A DNA stretch of 64,000 nt. Source: Eukaryota sp. TZLM1-RC (lineage: Eukaryota > Metamonada: BaSk clade). Location: positions 1,054,001 through 1,118,000 of the forward strand of contig JAUPSS010000003.1 in the NCBI GenBank assembly GCA_040285825.1, written 5' to 3'. Numbering within the stretch: the stretch's first letter is position 1; the number at the start of each line of letters is the position of its first letter. The notes below the pieces were generated by a model, which was given only the letters and a program-made list of their open reading frames with translations, made no database searches and was not told where the DNA came from. Positions 8,003-17,990 of the stretch are shown here, in pieces. The position numbers and the translations under genes are program-made.

Positions 8003-9703
8003 TTACTTACTGAAAGAGTCAATCAGCTGTACTGGTGTAATCAAATCAGTTGTGCCGATAGTTCCCTTCATTCTTTTTGACTTACAAAACTCAAGCAAAG
8101 CATGGTACTCCAAAACCGAACACCCCCCAACTATAACCAGGATAACCTCATCAAAGGTTCTAGACCTAGGAGGAGCATTGGGAGGAAGCTTTGGATCAAA
8201 CTGAACCATAGAATGATCTGGTACTGGAGACAGAAAAGAATTGAATATCTGAACAATTGGGAGTTGCCTAAATCTGTCAAGACCTGGGATATTGGCCACA
8301 GCCATTGAAGACATCATTTTCAATCCTTTTTGGGCTAAATTGAGTAAGGAAGCCGAACTTGGTGTAGAAGGAGGACTGTCTGAAGACATAAAAGACTTTA
8401 AATCTTTGATAAATTCTACAAGTTTCGGATTGCAATCCAGATTGTTTTGTATTTCAGTTACCTCATCATGTGAAACATTTGCAACAAAATAGTAAATTAT
8501 AAATAACCTGATTCTGTCGCTCTTATTGCCAAAGACTTCTGTCGACTCATGACTTGACATCAAAAGGTTTTTGACCTTCTCACGTAACCCACGACTGATA
8601 TGAGCACCCTTTAAAGCAATCAACTCCTTTTCCACCTCAATAAATACATCAAGGTTCCTGTCCTGAAGTTCTTTCAAGATACAATGCCCCAAAGTCGTGT
8701 GGGCGTCAATTGAGTCCTTGACTCTAGTTAACTCACCCAACTTTCCAACAACTTTACTCAACTCTGCAAGCTTTCCCTCTTCTTCTTGTTCGTGTCTCTT
8801 TGATTGGAGTTGATAGTCATTAAGAGCATGTTCCACTGCATCAGTCACTTCAGGTAATTCTTTGTGAGAGTTTGAGTTGAACAGGGGATCAGAATCATCT
8901 AGAACAATCATTTTTGATTGGTTTTGTGAGCTTGTATACTCCACTTTGTTAACTTCATGCATCTTGACCACCCCATTGTCCACCAGTTCCATAATTAAAG
9001 CATGGTAGACCCAAGAATGAAGCAATGGAGTGAGGGGGTCTGCTGCTCTGTCGACCAGAACCATCAATGGTCGGGAAAGAGAAGTTCGCGAGGAAGAGTG
9101 TTCGCGAAGAAGAGAGTCAAGTTGAGTGGCAATGTCAAATGACACCGAACCTGAAATAGTTCGAATGATGGGTGTTTGATTGAGAGAGTGGCAAAGGTGA
9201 AGAAGAGAAGATGAAATGGTGTTGATTTCGGGAGAGTTTTTGTCTGTGATAGCATTGAGTTTTTGGAAAGCGTTTGGGAACAGAAGAGTAAAGAAACTGG
9301 GCTGGATGGCAAGGTAGTGTAGATAGCAGTCACGAACAGCTAGCACCTTTGAAGGGTATGGTATTGCTGAGGCAAGCTGTTCTAGAAAAGTTGATGTAGT
9401 AGGAGAAGTGAAAACGAAATAAACTGATTCATAAAGATTGTTTTTAAAGTCCTGGGAGATGCGTTGTATGTTTTCGGCAGTTGGAAGAAGGAGATAGACT
9501 GCAGGAACAGAGGGAATAGGTTGGCGTTTTTGAGTCAAGTCTAGAAATAAAGTAAAGCCCATTTCATAGAGACAAGATTGTTTGAAAAGGGTTGAAACAA
9601 GAGAATAGCCATGAGAATCAAGAATGAGAAGTTTAAACGGAGATGGTTCATCTGGGAAGGTGAGTACTTCCCTGAGAATTGAACGTTGTGTATCCTTGAC
9701 CAT
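8003..9703 (-). CDS. SLY1: Sec1/Munc18 family protein Sly1 (SCFD1)
   Basis: Product of 566 residues starting at MVKDTQRSILREVL; the upstream in-frame TTG codon is not a plausible start in a eukaryote. Family hallmarks include the N-terminal domain with KLLILDSHGYSL, the central LMVLVDRAADPLTPLLHSWVYHALIMEL block typical of SM proteins, and helical domain 3 with LGHCILKELQ. The C-terminus DEVILVIVGGCSVLEYHALLEF followed by GTIGTTDLITP is the Sly1 signature. SM proteins clasp SNARE bundles; Sly1 acts with syntaxin-5-type SNAREs in ER-Golgi transport. Its length is slightly below yeast and human Sly1 (about 640-670), with a shortened loop before the C-terminal domain. A LINE lies downstream. No intron is apparent. 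Confidence 0.93.
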   Translation of the reverse strand: MVKDTQRSILREVLTFPDEPSPFKLLILDSHGYSLVSTLFKQSCLYEMGFTLFLDLTQKRQPIPSVPAVYLLLPTAENIQRISQDFKNNLYESVYFVFTSPTTSTFLEQLASAIPYPSKVLAVRDCYLHYLAIQPSFFTLLFPNAFQKLNAITDKNSPEINTISSSLLHLCHSLNQTPIIRTISGSVSFDIATQLDSLLREHSSSRTSLSRPLMVLVDRAADPLTPLLHSWVYHALIMELVDNGVVKMHEVNKVEYTSSQNQSKMIVLDDSDPLFNSNSHKELPEVTDAVEHALNDYQLQSKRHEQEEEGKLAELSKVVGKLGELTRVKDSIDAHTTLGHCILKELQDRNLDVFIEVEKELIALKGAHISRGLREKVKNLLMSSHESTEVFGNKSDRIRLFIIYYFVANVSHDEVTEIQNNLDCNPKLVEFIKDLKSFMSSDSPPSTPSSASLLNLAQKGLKMMSSMAVANIPGLDRFRQLPIVQIFNSFLSPVPDHSMVQFDPKLPPNAPPRSRTFDEVILVIVGGCSVLEYHALLEFCKSKRMKGTIGTTDLITPVQLIDSFSK

Positions 9704-9784
9704 GCTAAGAGACAAACGCAAACAGCAATTGGGTGAATAGATACCAAATTACAATATTCAATTTTCTCAAATAGTACTACAACT

Positions 9785-9912
9785 TAGGGGTGTCCAGGTT
9801 CGGTTTTGGTTCCAAACCAAAACCACTTTTTTCGAAACCGGGCTGAACCAAAACCGACTGTACTGAAACCACGCTGGAACCAAAACCGCCGGTTCCGAAA
9901 CTGGAAAACCGC
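9785..9912. repeat. hAT-like transposon end with CCAAAACCG motif array
   Basis: It begins TAGGGGTGTCCAGG and continues with many copies of AACCAAAACCG and related words such as ACCAAAACCACTTT and GGTTCCGAAAC. Terminal TAGGGGTG followed by subterminal CGGTTTTGGTTC repeats is a familiar end structure of hAT-superfamily DNA transposons. Next to it, 9995-10140 holds a short open frame beginning MDNDPLDLFANMDAFDL that could be the start of a decayed transposase. No second terminal inverted repeat was located, so the assignment is by pattern only. Confidence 0.4.
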
Positions 9913-10434
9913 CAGCTAAAATTTTCATCAATTTTTATTTTTTTCAATTTATAAATGATTATATTAATGATAATATCAAAATATCTCCTTTCCATATGGA
10001 CAATGATCCACTTGATTTGTTTGCCAATATGGATGCATTCGATTTGTCTTCAATTCACAGTAGTTGTAGTACAACTGCTGTGAAATTCACTCCTGTTTTC
10101 AACTTTCTCAATGTCTACCCACAGGCTATAAGAGACATGTAGCGTCTTTCGATAAAGACAATCATGATCTTCATCAATGGGCTACCTCACTTAAATACAC
10201 ATACTGCTTTCACAGAACAAAGCCTCGCGACTTGATGGAAATAAGTAGATCTACCAAATGCTACTAAGGTATTTGTAGATCAGTCTCAAAAATTTTTCAA
10301 AAAAATAAAAAAAAAACAAATAAAAAACTCAAAATAAAATATCAGTTCTTCCAAAGTTTTTGTTTCTGTATGCTCAAATTCTTCATTCATCTCTTCAACA
10401 GAGTATCTGGGCAAATGTATCTTTACGGCCACAA

Positions 10435-10521
10435 TTACACTTTCTTCTTTATTTGAATATTTTTTGCAGCGGAAATATCTCTGTCATATACTATTTGACA
10501 CTCATTACAAATACACTCGTC
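10435..10521 (-). pseudogene. Fanzor/TnpB-like C-terminal fragment (zinc ribbon + RuvC-III)
   Basis: Minus-strand translation reads CICNECQIVYDRDISAAKNI, then a short Lys-rich tail and TAA. C-x2-C followed by DRD-x2-AA-x-NI close to the C-terminus is the diagnostic RuvC-III end of IS200/IS605-type TnpB and Fanzor proteins, including the catalytic Asp. The frame upstream is quickly interrupted by stops. The sequence differs from both the neighbouring fragment and the long copy at 61.4-63.0 kb, so it represents a distinct member. Confidence 0.6.
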
Positions 10522-10614
10522 CTAAACCCCACCACTCTCTTCCTATGTAGCCATTCCTCTCCATCGTCAGCTCCTTCAAAATCCAACTTTTCTCTATTAC
10601 AATATTACGGCCTG

Positions 10615-10763
10615 TGTCCACCTTTTACATGTGCTTCCATCATTGCCATCATATTGAGCGAAGCATTTCGATATGCATTCCACAAACATTCGCATGATTT
10701 ACACATTGTAAGTACCAGATGAATAGACATCTCATGTCTCTTCCATGGCCTAGGATTTCTGCA
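10615..10763 (-). pseudogene. Fanzor 3' fragment related to the 61.4-63 kb copy
   Basis: Minus-strand translation gives NPRPWKRHEM, then CKSCECLWNAYRNASLNMMAMMEAHVKGG and a stop. This aligns closely with the end of the Fanzor at 62770-62920, in both protein and DNA. The RuvC-III motif NRD is changed to NAY, removing the catalytic Asp. No upstream Fanzor sequence is recognisable beyond about 10770, so this is a short dead fragment. Confidence 0.75.
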
Positions 10764-10775
10764 TTATAACCAGAT

Positions 10776-11585
10776 GATAAATACTAATAATTATTCTGCA
10801 TGTTGTTCCAGCAAAAGTACTAGTTTAAGGTTTAGTTTAAAGAGTCTTCCCATTGTTTCATAAACTCCAAACAATCTTCTTGATTTATGGAGTTTTCGTA
10901 TTCCATAACCAATATAAACTTGTTGACCACTTCCTCTAGAAATAGCGATTGTGGAACATTATACATCCACGGTAGAGGAAATGTTCTAGTGGGCGAGATG
11001 GTGTTGAGTGTCACAATAATCGGTATTGTAGCATTGTGGACAGTTTCAGCTTCAGCTACTAGTAAATAAGCAATGTTGAAATCTTCAAACAAATAACCTT
11101 GAGAATCCTCAATGTTAGTGAAATCATACCTACAACTAAAAATTGAGAATAAGAATTACAAATTTCAGCTCAGGTGGAAAAAATTTATTTATAGTATTAT
11201 AATCCAATTTGATAGTTTATCATGTTTGTTTTTTTGACATGAATAACTTGATTTTTAAAAATGAAATATTTATTCACTGATAATCAACTTCCTCAAAACC
11301 CCACATCAACTATGTAAAAGTTACCTACACTCTTTTCTTTATAATATATTCCAATTGATAAAAGCTAGCTAGAAACCAAGTTGTACATTCCCTTTCAACT
11401 GGACAATACAATTCTATTTTGCCGGAAGGGATTAAACGAAGTAGCTTACAGTAATGTTGCTAATGAAGCTGCTACATTATAAGAATCAATAGGTCGTGAG
11501 TTGAATGTTCAAAACTGTTTCTGTATTTCCAGAAAAAAGGTTAAGTTTATAATTAATTCCCATTGGAAGTACCATTTTTTGATTA
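10776..11585. other. Mostly featureless stretch with one doubtful ORF
   Basis: Apart from the minus-strand open frame at 10832-11131 described separately, I see no gene. At 11400-11580 the sequence is broken and could be the eroded 5' part of the following LINE. Confidence 0.4.
10832..11131 (-). CDS. Possible small hypothetical protein or exon
   Basis: An open minus-strand frame of about 100 codons runs from 11131 down to a TAA at 10832. Its composition looks protein-like (VAEAETVHNATIPIIVTLN, then an acidic C-terminus KQWEDSLN). No ATG lies at its beginning, so it could only be a gene if an exon precedes it. A T-rich AG-terminated stretch just upstream could be a splice acceptor, but I could not find a first exon that keeps the frame. 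I recognise no family. Confidence 0.25.
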   Translation of the reverse strand, partial: RYDFTNIEDSQGYLFEDFNIAYLLVAEAETVHNATIPIIVTLNTISPTRTFPLPWMYNVPQSLFLEEVVNKFILVMEYENSINQEDCLEFMKQWEDSLN

Positions 11586-11589
11586 TACT

Positions 11590-13086
11590 TCAACTAGTTT
11601 CTGTTTTTTGGTTGTTATTTGGGTTCTGCCGAAAAGGCACTTGATAGTTTTAATAACTATTTGGATTCAATTAAGAAAGTGCTTGAAGTCATTAAAACCC
11701 TTCAATTGAAACAACAAAAGTTTTTTCTTACGAAAATATGTTATGCTGGAAAAATTTCCCATTTACTTCGATCACTACCTCCATCCCTAACGTACAATTT
11801 TTGTAGACAATTTAACAAAATACATACAGATTTTTTGGCTTATTTTATGTCAGTTGATCCAGCAATTTTAAAAAATCCTATTGTTTTCTGATGCTCAACG
11901 TGGCGATGCTGGTTGCAATTCATCAAAGTATTTGACCAAAGCTGCATTCATCGGTGGTGGAAAAAATTTTGTTTTTGAATTTTCTAGAAGATATCCTTTT
12001 GCCGAAAATCTTCTTGAAACTACAAATAGTCTATTCCTCGATAACTTAAAAGAAGAAGTATCCAGTTTATCTCCTGAATTATGACAATCATGTTTCCCTA
12101 ATGCTATACAAGACATCCCAGAAAGAAGTTTGTTTTCATTGAAATTTGAGTTGAGAAAACTCCAACGACATCATTTGAAAAAATTTGAAAACAAAGATTG
12201 TGTTGTTTCACTTAGCACGGCTAAGCAAGAAAATCCTGCTTTTGTTAATTTGTTAATTGATTTGAAGGAGAGTTCATCTGCAGTTTTGTTGAATCAAATT
12301 CCCCAAATCTATTACTAATTTTTAAATGACGACCAATGAACTACTGCAATGAGAATGTGTTGTTATCTGTGGCCCTGCAATTTGCCCAATGATCTGTTTT
12401 GAAAATGTGAAAATGGTTTGACATTATCACGTTTATTCAATTGCAACAGATTTATTTTTTATCGTTTTACTTTGCGTGATGCAGTCAGAGATCAAATCCA
12501 TGCAATGTGCAATTCATATCATATTGAATCATTTGTAGAACCGTTGTTGAGGTCTTTGGATATAAATGAAAACGTAAGAGATTCAGAATATGGAAAACGA
12601 CGTGCTCATGTAATTGTGCTCTCAAATGATGATGTCTTGAATGTCGTCATGTCGTGACACTGGATGCTTGTAAGAAAAATGCCTTGAGAAATGCACAATC
12701 CGAAGTATCCCCCCTTGATGATTCAGAATTGTACAAAAGGAAAAAATATGCAAATCCTTTAAAAGAACTGAAACATGTTCGCCATGTGGATCACCAAATT
12801 TGCACATTTGCTGAATCTTTGTATGGACGTCTTGGAAAAACTGCCATGAATTTTACTGATGATTTTTCTTAGAATGAATTAGCGTTTTGATCGTCGTTTG
12901 TGGTTAAATCGTATTGTTTTTACTATTTTCAAATCAATTCCTAAAATGATTTCGAAAGCTCTGATGTTTCTCAGTGCACATTACGAAGACATTGCTGTTG
13001 TACGGCTTGATGGTGTGGAAGGTTGTTTGGAAGATATTGATTTTTATATCATAGTTTTAAAAATAAATCAAAAAATCGTAATGTAA
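11590..13086 (+). pseudogene. LINE family A-related, decayed copy
   Basis: Successive plus-strand frames carry the post-RT region (FGCYLGSAEKAL), then TKAAFIGGGKNFVFEF and the endonuclease segment YGKRRAHVIV. The end is DIDFYII, similar to the C-terminus of the family A copy at 5.8 kb. At least four frameshifts and several stops interrupt it. The RT catalytic part is missing, so the copy is 5'-truncated. Its 3' end lies about 150 bp from the 3' end of HSP110. Confidence 0.8.
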
Positions 13087-13231
13087 GTAATCATTCAAAC
13101 TTAAAAGGTGCAGCGATTTTTGATAGTGATTTGAAAAAACCCTTATCTATCTACATTTTATAGCAATTCAAATAATGACCCACAAAAATCAGATTTATAC
13201 ACAATAAACCAATAATTAAAAAACTCAAAAA

Positions 13232-15726
13232 CTAAGATTCCATTGCTTCTTCACCTTTGTTTTCTTCCTTCTTCTCCTCTTCTTTTTTACCTGCTTCACC
13301 TTTGTTTTCTTCCTTCTTCTCCTCTTCTTTCTTTGGTTTAGGTTTATTCAAAACCTTCATAACAGCAGTTTCGAATTCGGTTAATCTCTTTAAAATGTCG
13401 TCAACAGTGATGGGGGGATCTTGCACCAAAGGTAACCCTTGGACAGATTCCTTATACTTCGCCAGTGACTTTGAAACAGATTTAATTTCCTTCTCTACAG
13501 ACTTCCAATCAGCTGCTTCCAAATGGTCGTATTCAGGGGCAGGACTATCCTTGGTGGCGACAAGTTCACTATACTTTTGAATAGAGTGCTGTAGGGTTTC
13601 AAGAGCGCTTGGTCTGGATTGGTGTTGGTTATAGCGATATCTGGCCTTGTCCACTGGACCTCGGACTTGGGAGAGCTTAGATTCATACACAGTTTTGGGA
13701 CAATCAAAACCATCATCATATAGCCAATCCTCCAATTCATTAAGCTGAGATAAAACTTTTTGTGCATCAGATTGTTCAATGAAATGTGATAAAGAGTCAT
13801 TCAGGGCTGAGCGAGCTTCATAAACAAATGATTCAAGCTTAACTTTGGCCTCAGTAGCTTCAATAAACTCAGCATCCTTTTGTTGAAGGAACTGTTCCTC
13901 CTGTTGAGCAGTTGAAATGACATCTTGGGTAACAGAAAAACCGGAAACTTCAACTACAGCAAGACGGTGTTGGACTTGGCGTTTTTGCTGAACAATTTTA
14001 GTTTTCTTTTCCTTTGGTTTTTCAGTCTTCTCTTTTTCCCCTTCCTTTTGCTCACTGTCTTGACTCTCCTCCATTGGTGCCCCATTAGGATCAGCAACCT
14101 CAGTGGCATTGGGATCTTTGGCAGGAACTTCGGGGGAGGGAGTAGTGGCTGATACTTCTTCCATTGATTCAGATTCTGCTGGTGTGTCATCTGGTACTTC
14201 CACATCAACGGTGGTAGTCTCAGTGACAAAGCACTTACCAGGTTCAACCAACAAATCACCAGACATTTTAACATGAATCTTCATCTTATAGTCTTCATTA
14301 GCAGATAAATGACTGGGAAACCCTTCAATTCTCCAAGTGGCGATTGGTTGATCAGGGTAAGCCAAGCCAATGTTAAATGGTGCTGGTTTGCGGGTAACAT
14401 TCAGTTTTCTGGTGAGTGGAGCTTGGCAGTGAGCAGGGAACATTTCAACAGCTTGTAATTCATCATTGGTATTTGGATAATTCAGAGTTACAGCCTTTGG
14501 AACTCCCAAATCAACAACTGTAACATCGCGGACCTTGAACAAAGGAGAAAGCATAGCAGCTTGATAAGCAGCACCAGTGGAGATATCATCTTCAGGATTG
14601 AGAGTTCTCAGCACTGAATCATGACCAAATGAATGAGAGAGAACATTGGCAACAGAAGGGATTCTTGAAGCACCCCCGATACCAACTACACCATCAATCT
14701 TGTGTTCAAATCCATTAGGAACTAGAGATGCACAAGTTTCGGCTACTTTTTCAAGCAAAGGGCGGGCCATTTCTTCAAATTGATCACGAGTTATGGAAGA
14801 ATCATAGTCGGTATCTTCCATAAGGGCTTCCATATGAACAGAGACCTCGGTGTTGGCAGACAAAACCTTCTTAATCTTATCACATTCAGTAGAAAGACGG
14901 AGAACGGCTTTAGGGTTTTCAAAAACATTTAGACCAGTCTTCTTGAAGAAATCATCTGCAAAATGCTTGACCAAAAGAGCATCAAAGTCGCGACCACCAA
15001 GAAATTCACCACTGGCAACAGAGATAATCTGACAATTTCCCTGACTGACTTTGGCAAGAGCGAGTTGGGTATCAGCATAACCAACGTCAGCAAAGACAAA
15101 GTGTTGGGCAGGCTGATTTTCTGAGGCAATGGGAAGACTGGCATGTTTTTTGAGTGTGTAAGCAAGAACAGCAGCAGTGGTTTCATTCAATACACGTAGA
15201 CAATTTAGCCCGGCAATCTTACAGGCAGCACGAACCAATTGGCGTTGTTCGTCATTGAAGTAGACTGGAACAGCAATACAAACATCAGAAACATTATGTC
15301 CAGCTGCTTGGGCCATTTTCTTGATTTGGACAAGGTGCATGGCCATTATTTGTTCAGGAAGGTAAGTCTTTGTTTCGTTACGGATTCGCACCTGGACAGC
15401 AGCTTTTCTGTCATCAGTTTCAACAATAGAATAAGGGCAGAAGGAACGTTCAACATCAAAGCCAGGATCTGTAGTTCTACGGCCTACCAGACGAGAAATT
15501 GAAGAGATGGTACGCTTAATGTTGGATCGGCGCTGAATAGCTGCAGGATTGCCCCAAACGCGCTCTCGATCAGTAAAAGCAAGCATGTTTCTGAGATAAA
15601 TGTACTGTGCAAAACAACATACGCTGAGTGTCGTAGAGCAGAGCCATCTAGAACAACATCAACACCACCACGTCCAACTGCTGCGACAACAATTTTATTT
15701 GAACCAAAATCGATTCCAAGAGTCAT
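13232..15726 (-). CDS. HSP110: Cytosolic Hsp110/Sse1-type chaperone (one 32-nt intron)
   Basis: Exon 1 is 15726-15623 and exon 2 is 15590-13232; splicing gives 820 residues. The N-terminal ATPase begins MTLGIDFGSNKIVVAAV, and the joint restores LRHSA-NMLAFTDRERVWGNPA as in Hsp110. VLNETTAAVLAY and GIGGASRIPSV are the other actin-fold nucleotide-binding motifs. An acidic, low-complexity insertion (about residues 490-555) lies in the substrate-binding domain. A helical bundle follows, and the protein ends in a Lys/Glu-rich tail made of a 45-nt tandem duplication and ending EAMES. There is no ER retention signal, so the cytosol is likely. Hsp110 proteins act as nucleotide-exchange factors for Hsp70. 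The intron is inferred from the frame and GTATGT...TATCTCAG. A Hikeshi gene, for Hsp70 nuclear import, lies 34 kb away. Confidence 0.93.
15591..15622 (-). other. Intron of HSP110 (32 nt)
   Basis: On the minus strand it starts GTATGTTG and ends TTTATCTCAG. Removing it joins exon phases exactly and rebuilds conserved Hsp110 residues. The donor is fully complementary to the U1 5' end found in this window (ACATAC). Confidence 0.9.
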
Positions 15727-15911
15727 GTAGAAGTATAATCCGTAAGATAGATGAAGGTATCGTTTTATGCGGGATCAATTGTATGTGTTTCATTAAAAAG
15801 AGCATAGTAATGACTCAGTGACACGTTGCAGATTTGCCTACGTAACCATTTCTTCAGATCCCCCATCCCACTAGATGTAACTGCCAAAACATTTGTTTAT
15901 AACATGTACAA

Positions 15912-17177
15912 TTATCTTCGCAACTTCTTCACATGTTGCAATATTGGTCTGTGATAAGCTCTTCTCTTCATCAAACGTTGGCTAGCTATTTTGGGAATAT
16001 CTTCTTTTGGATCAAGTTGATACCCACGATAATGATCTGTTCGTTGCTTAAGGTTTTTCACTTTCTGAACCTTTCTTATTGTCCTTTCAGTTGTATTTTC
16101 ATTGAATATTTTAAGTTTACTCTCCATAAAATTCTGTACAACCTCTTTCAGCTGGTGATATTCCTCTAAATATATGAGTTGTTCCTTCCACAGATGTTGT
16201 GAATCATCACCAACATTCAGTTTATCAAGTACAAATTCCACATCCTCACTTGTCCATCGAGTAGGATCTTCTGTGAACGAGTGTACTAAACACTGGAAGA
16301 GGTAAAAATGATGTTTGTGGATGTTTGGAATATTGAATATGGTTTGAAAATGGGGAGGAAAAAGGAGAATCACACTGTCTAAACTGTCGAAATTAAAAAG
16401 AAACTTCACAAGGGAGTGGCTTTCAGAAGTGGAGGTAATGATACCAAGTAAACCATTAGAATCTACTCCTTTCCAACAATCAACATTTGAGACCCGCCCA
16501 AGATAATGCTCTAGGACTTCAAGAGTTACATCAACTAAATTTGAAAATTCTGTAAACCTTTTGCAGATGTAGAACAAATTGGTCAATGATAGTTGTTTGA
16601 AGGGCAGTGACCACATTTGTGTTTTAAGGGATTCTAAATGATACTCTTCTATGTGGGAAAACATACACTCAAAGATCCAAAGTGCTTGGTTCTCTGTATT
16701 TATGTATGGTTCCACTAAAGGAAGGAAATCTTGATTAATGTAAGTGAATAAAGAGTTTGGATGTAAAGTGTTTATCTCGGAAATACTCTGCATAACGGAT
16801 AGGAATGTATCCTTATTGTTGGCAACACTGACATCCTCTATAAGGGATATCAATGAAGAGTAATTCTCTTTGATGAGTGAAGTACAGAGGGTAAGAAGTC
16901 GAGTAGAACCAAACAGAAGTGCGATATTCCAGTAGTAATATATATTAGTCTCCGTGAAGATTGGAGCAGGAAACTCATAATACCACTGAAGGAATACCTG
17001 TAGGGTTTCGCTCGTGATATCATATTCAGTAACGTCAAAGCCATTATATTCCGCTGGAACGTTGTGCAATAAAGTGCAATCCTGGAAGAACGTAGGTTTT
17101 ACATAAAATGTTTCATTCTCGAAGACGATCCTGAAATTGTCCGAGTGTAAAGCATCATTGAAGAGTTGTCGGATCAT
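15912..17177 (-). CDS. BTB/BACK-like protein
   Basis: Product of 421 residues starting at MIRQLFNDALHSDNFRIVFENETFYVKP. This opening resembles the first strands of a BTB/POZ domain (Asp-Phe/Val-x-Phe, then a short hairpin), followed by FQDCTLLHNVPAEYN and a conserved-looking YDITSETLQVFLQWYYE helix, as in BTB folds. The middle (residues 120-330) is helical and Leu/Phe-rich, compatible with a BACK-type helical region. The C-terminus (residues 370-421) is strongly basic, ending HVKKLRR. Such proteins commonly work as cullin-3 adaptors, but that is inference and the BTB match is weak. The start ATG is at 17177; a LINE fragment begins about 80 bp upstream. Confidence 0.55.
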   Translation of the reverse strand: MIRQLFNDALHSDNFRIVFENETFYVKPTFFQDCTLLHNVPAEYNGFDVTEYDITSETLQVFLQWYYEFPAPIFTETNIYYYWNIALLFGSTRLLTLCTSLIKENYSSLISLIEDVSVANNKDTFLSVMQSISEINTLHPNSLFTYINQDFLPLVEPYINTENQALWIFECMFSHIEEYHLESLKTQMWSLPFKQLSLTNLFYICKRFTEFSNLVDVTLEVLEHYLGRVSNVDCWKGVDSNGLLGIITSTSESHSLVKFLFNFDSLDSVILLFPPHFQTIFNIPNIHKHHFYLFQCLVHSFTEDPTRWTSEDVEFVLDKLNVGDDSQHLWKEQLIYLEEYHQLKEVVQNFMESKLKIFNENTTERTIRKVQKVKNLKQRTDHYRGYQLDPKEDIPKIASQRLMKRRAYHRPILQHVKKLRR

Positions 17178-17254
17178 CAAAAACAGTGTAACAAAAATTG
17201 ATTAATTTATCTTTTTCATCCTTTACTTTACATATTCCATCGAGAAACTAACAT

Positions 17255-17905
17255 TTTGTAAATATTTTATTACTTTTCGATCAAAACTCTATGATGCAGT
17301 TAGAGATCAGCTCTATTGTATGTCTAAGTCTCACAAAATTGTCTCCTGCATTGACCATTACTTTCTCGTTTGGTTAATGAGGACACTTTGGATTCTTTTG
17401 GTCGTAACAGAAATGATTTAATGCTTGAAGGACTAGATGGGACCACTATCATTACTGATGTGAGATCTACTGATGTGTGTAATAATCCTGTCATACCATT
17501 AGCTTAGTCAAAACACAAAAATCCGCTGTCTGTTGCCGAAAACTCTAAAATTGATAAATATAAAGCAAAAATTGGTTTCCTTAATTCTGAATCCACACTC
17601 ATTGTGTCCTTTGTCCATTTGCTTTTTCCTTACATGGTACGCTTAACCCACTTGCTTTATCGTTTTTGGATGATTTTGTTGAAATTGTAAAACAACGTAC
17701 AAGAAGAATTTTTGACAAAATATTTTGGCAGAACATAATTGTATTTTCAATTTTTAAAGGAGTCGTCCCGTTATTGTCTTCTGCTTTCTTATCTCTTGGT
17801 CGCATTTATGAAGGAAATACTTCCAGTCAATTTTTGTTGGCTGCTTTGGGATACGAAGATTTCGAATTTTGTTGTTTGTGTTCAGTTTTTAGAAAGTAAT
17901 AAATT
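17255..17905 (+). pseudogene. LINE family B, 3' fragment
   Basis: It aligns with 29815-30440 of the long family B copy: a DAVRDQL-like start, DVRSTDVCN in the endonuclease region, a DDFVEIVKQRTRRIF segment, and a C-terminal YEDFEF followed by a stop. Frame breaks occur throughout. It starts abruptly, as expected of a 5'-truncated insertion, about 80 bp upstream of the BTB-like start codon. Confidence 0.8.
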
Positions 17906-17990
17906 AAAAATTTTTGAAAAAAAAATCGAAAAAACTAAAAAAACGCTGAGCTAATGACTGCTGGCTGAGCTAATGGTATGAAAGAATAAT

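Noticed and set aside
10360-10722. 120-codon plus-strand ORF
   Set aside because: It is the antisense of the two Fanzor/TnpB-like tails; the minus strand carries the recognisable protein motifs.
13257-13580. Plus-strand ORF rich in Phe and Ser
   Set aside because: It is the shadow of the Lys/Glu-rich tail of HSP110 on the other strand.
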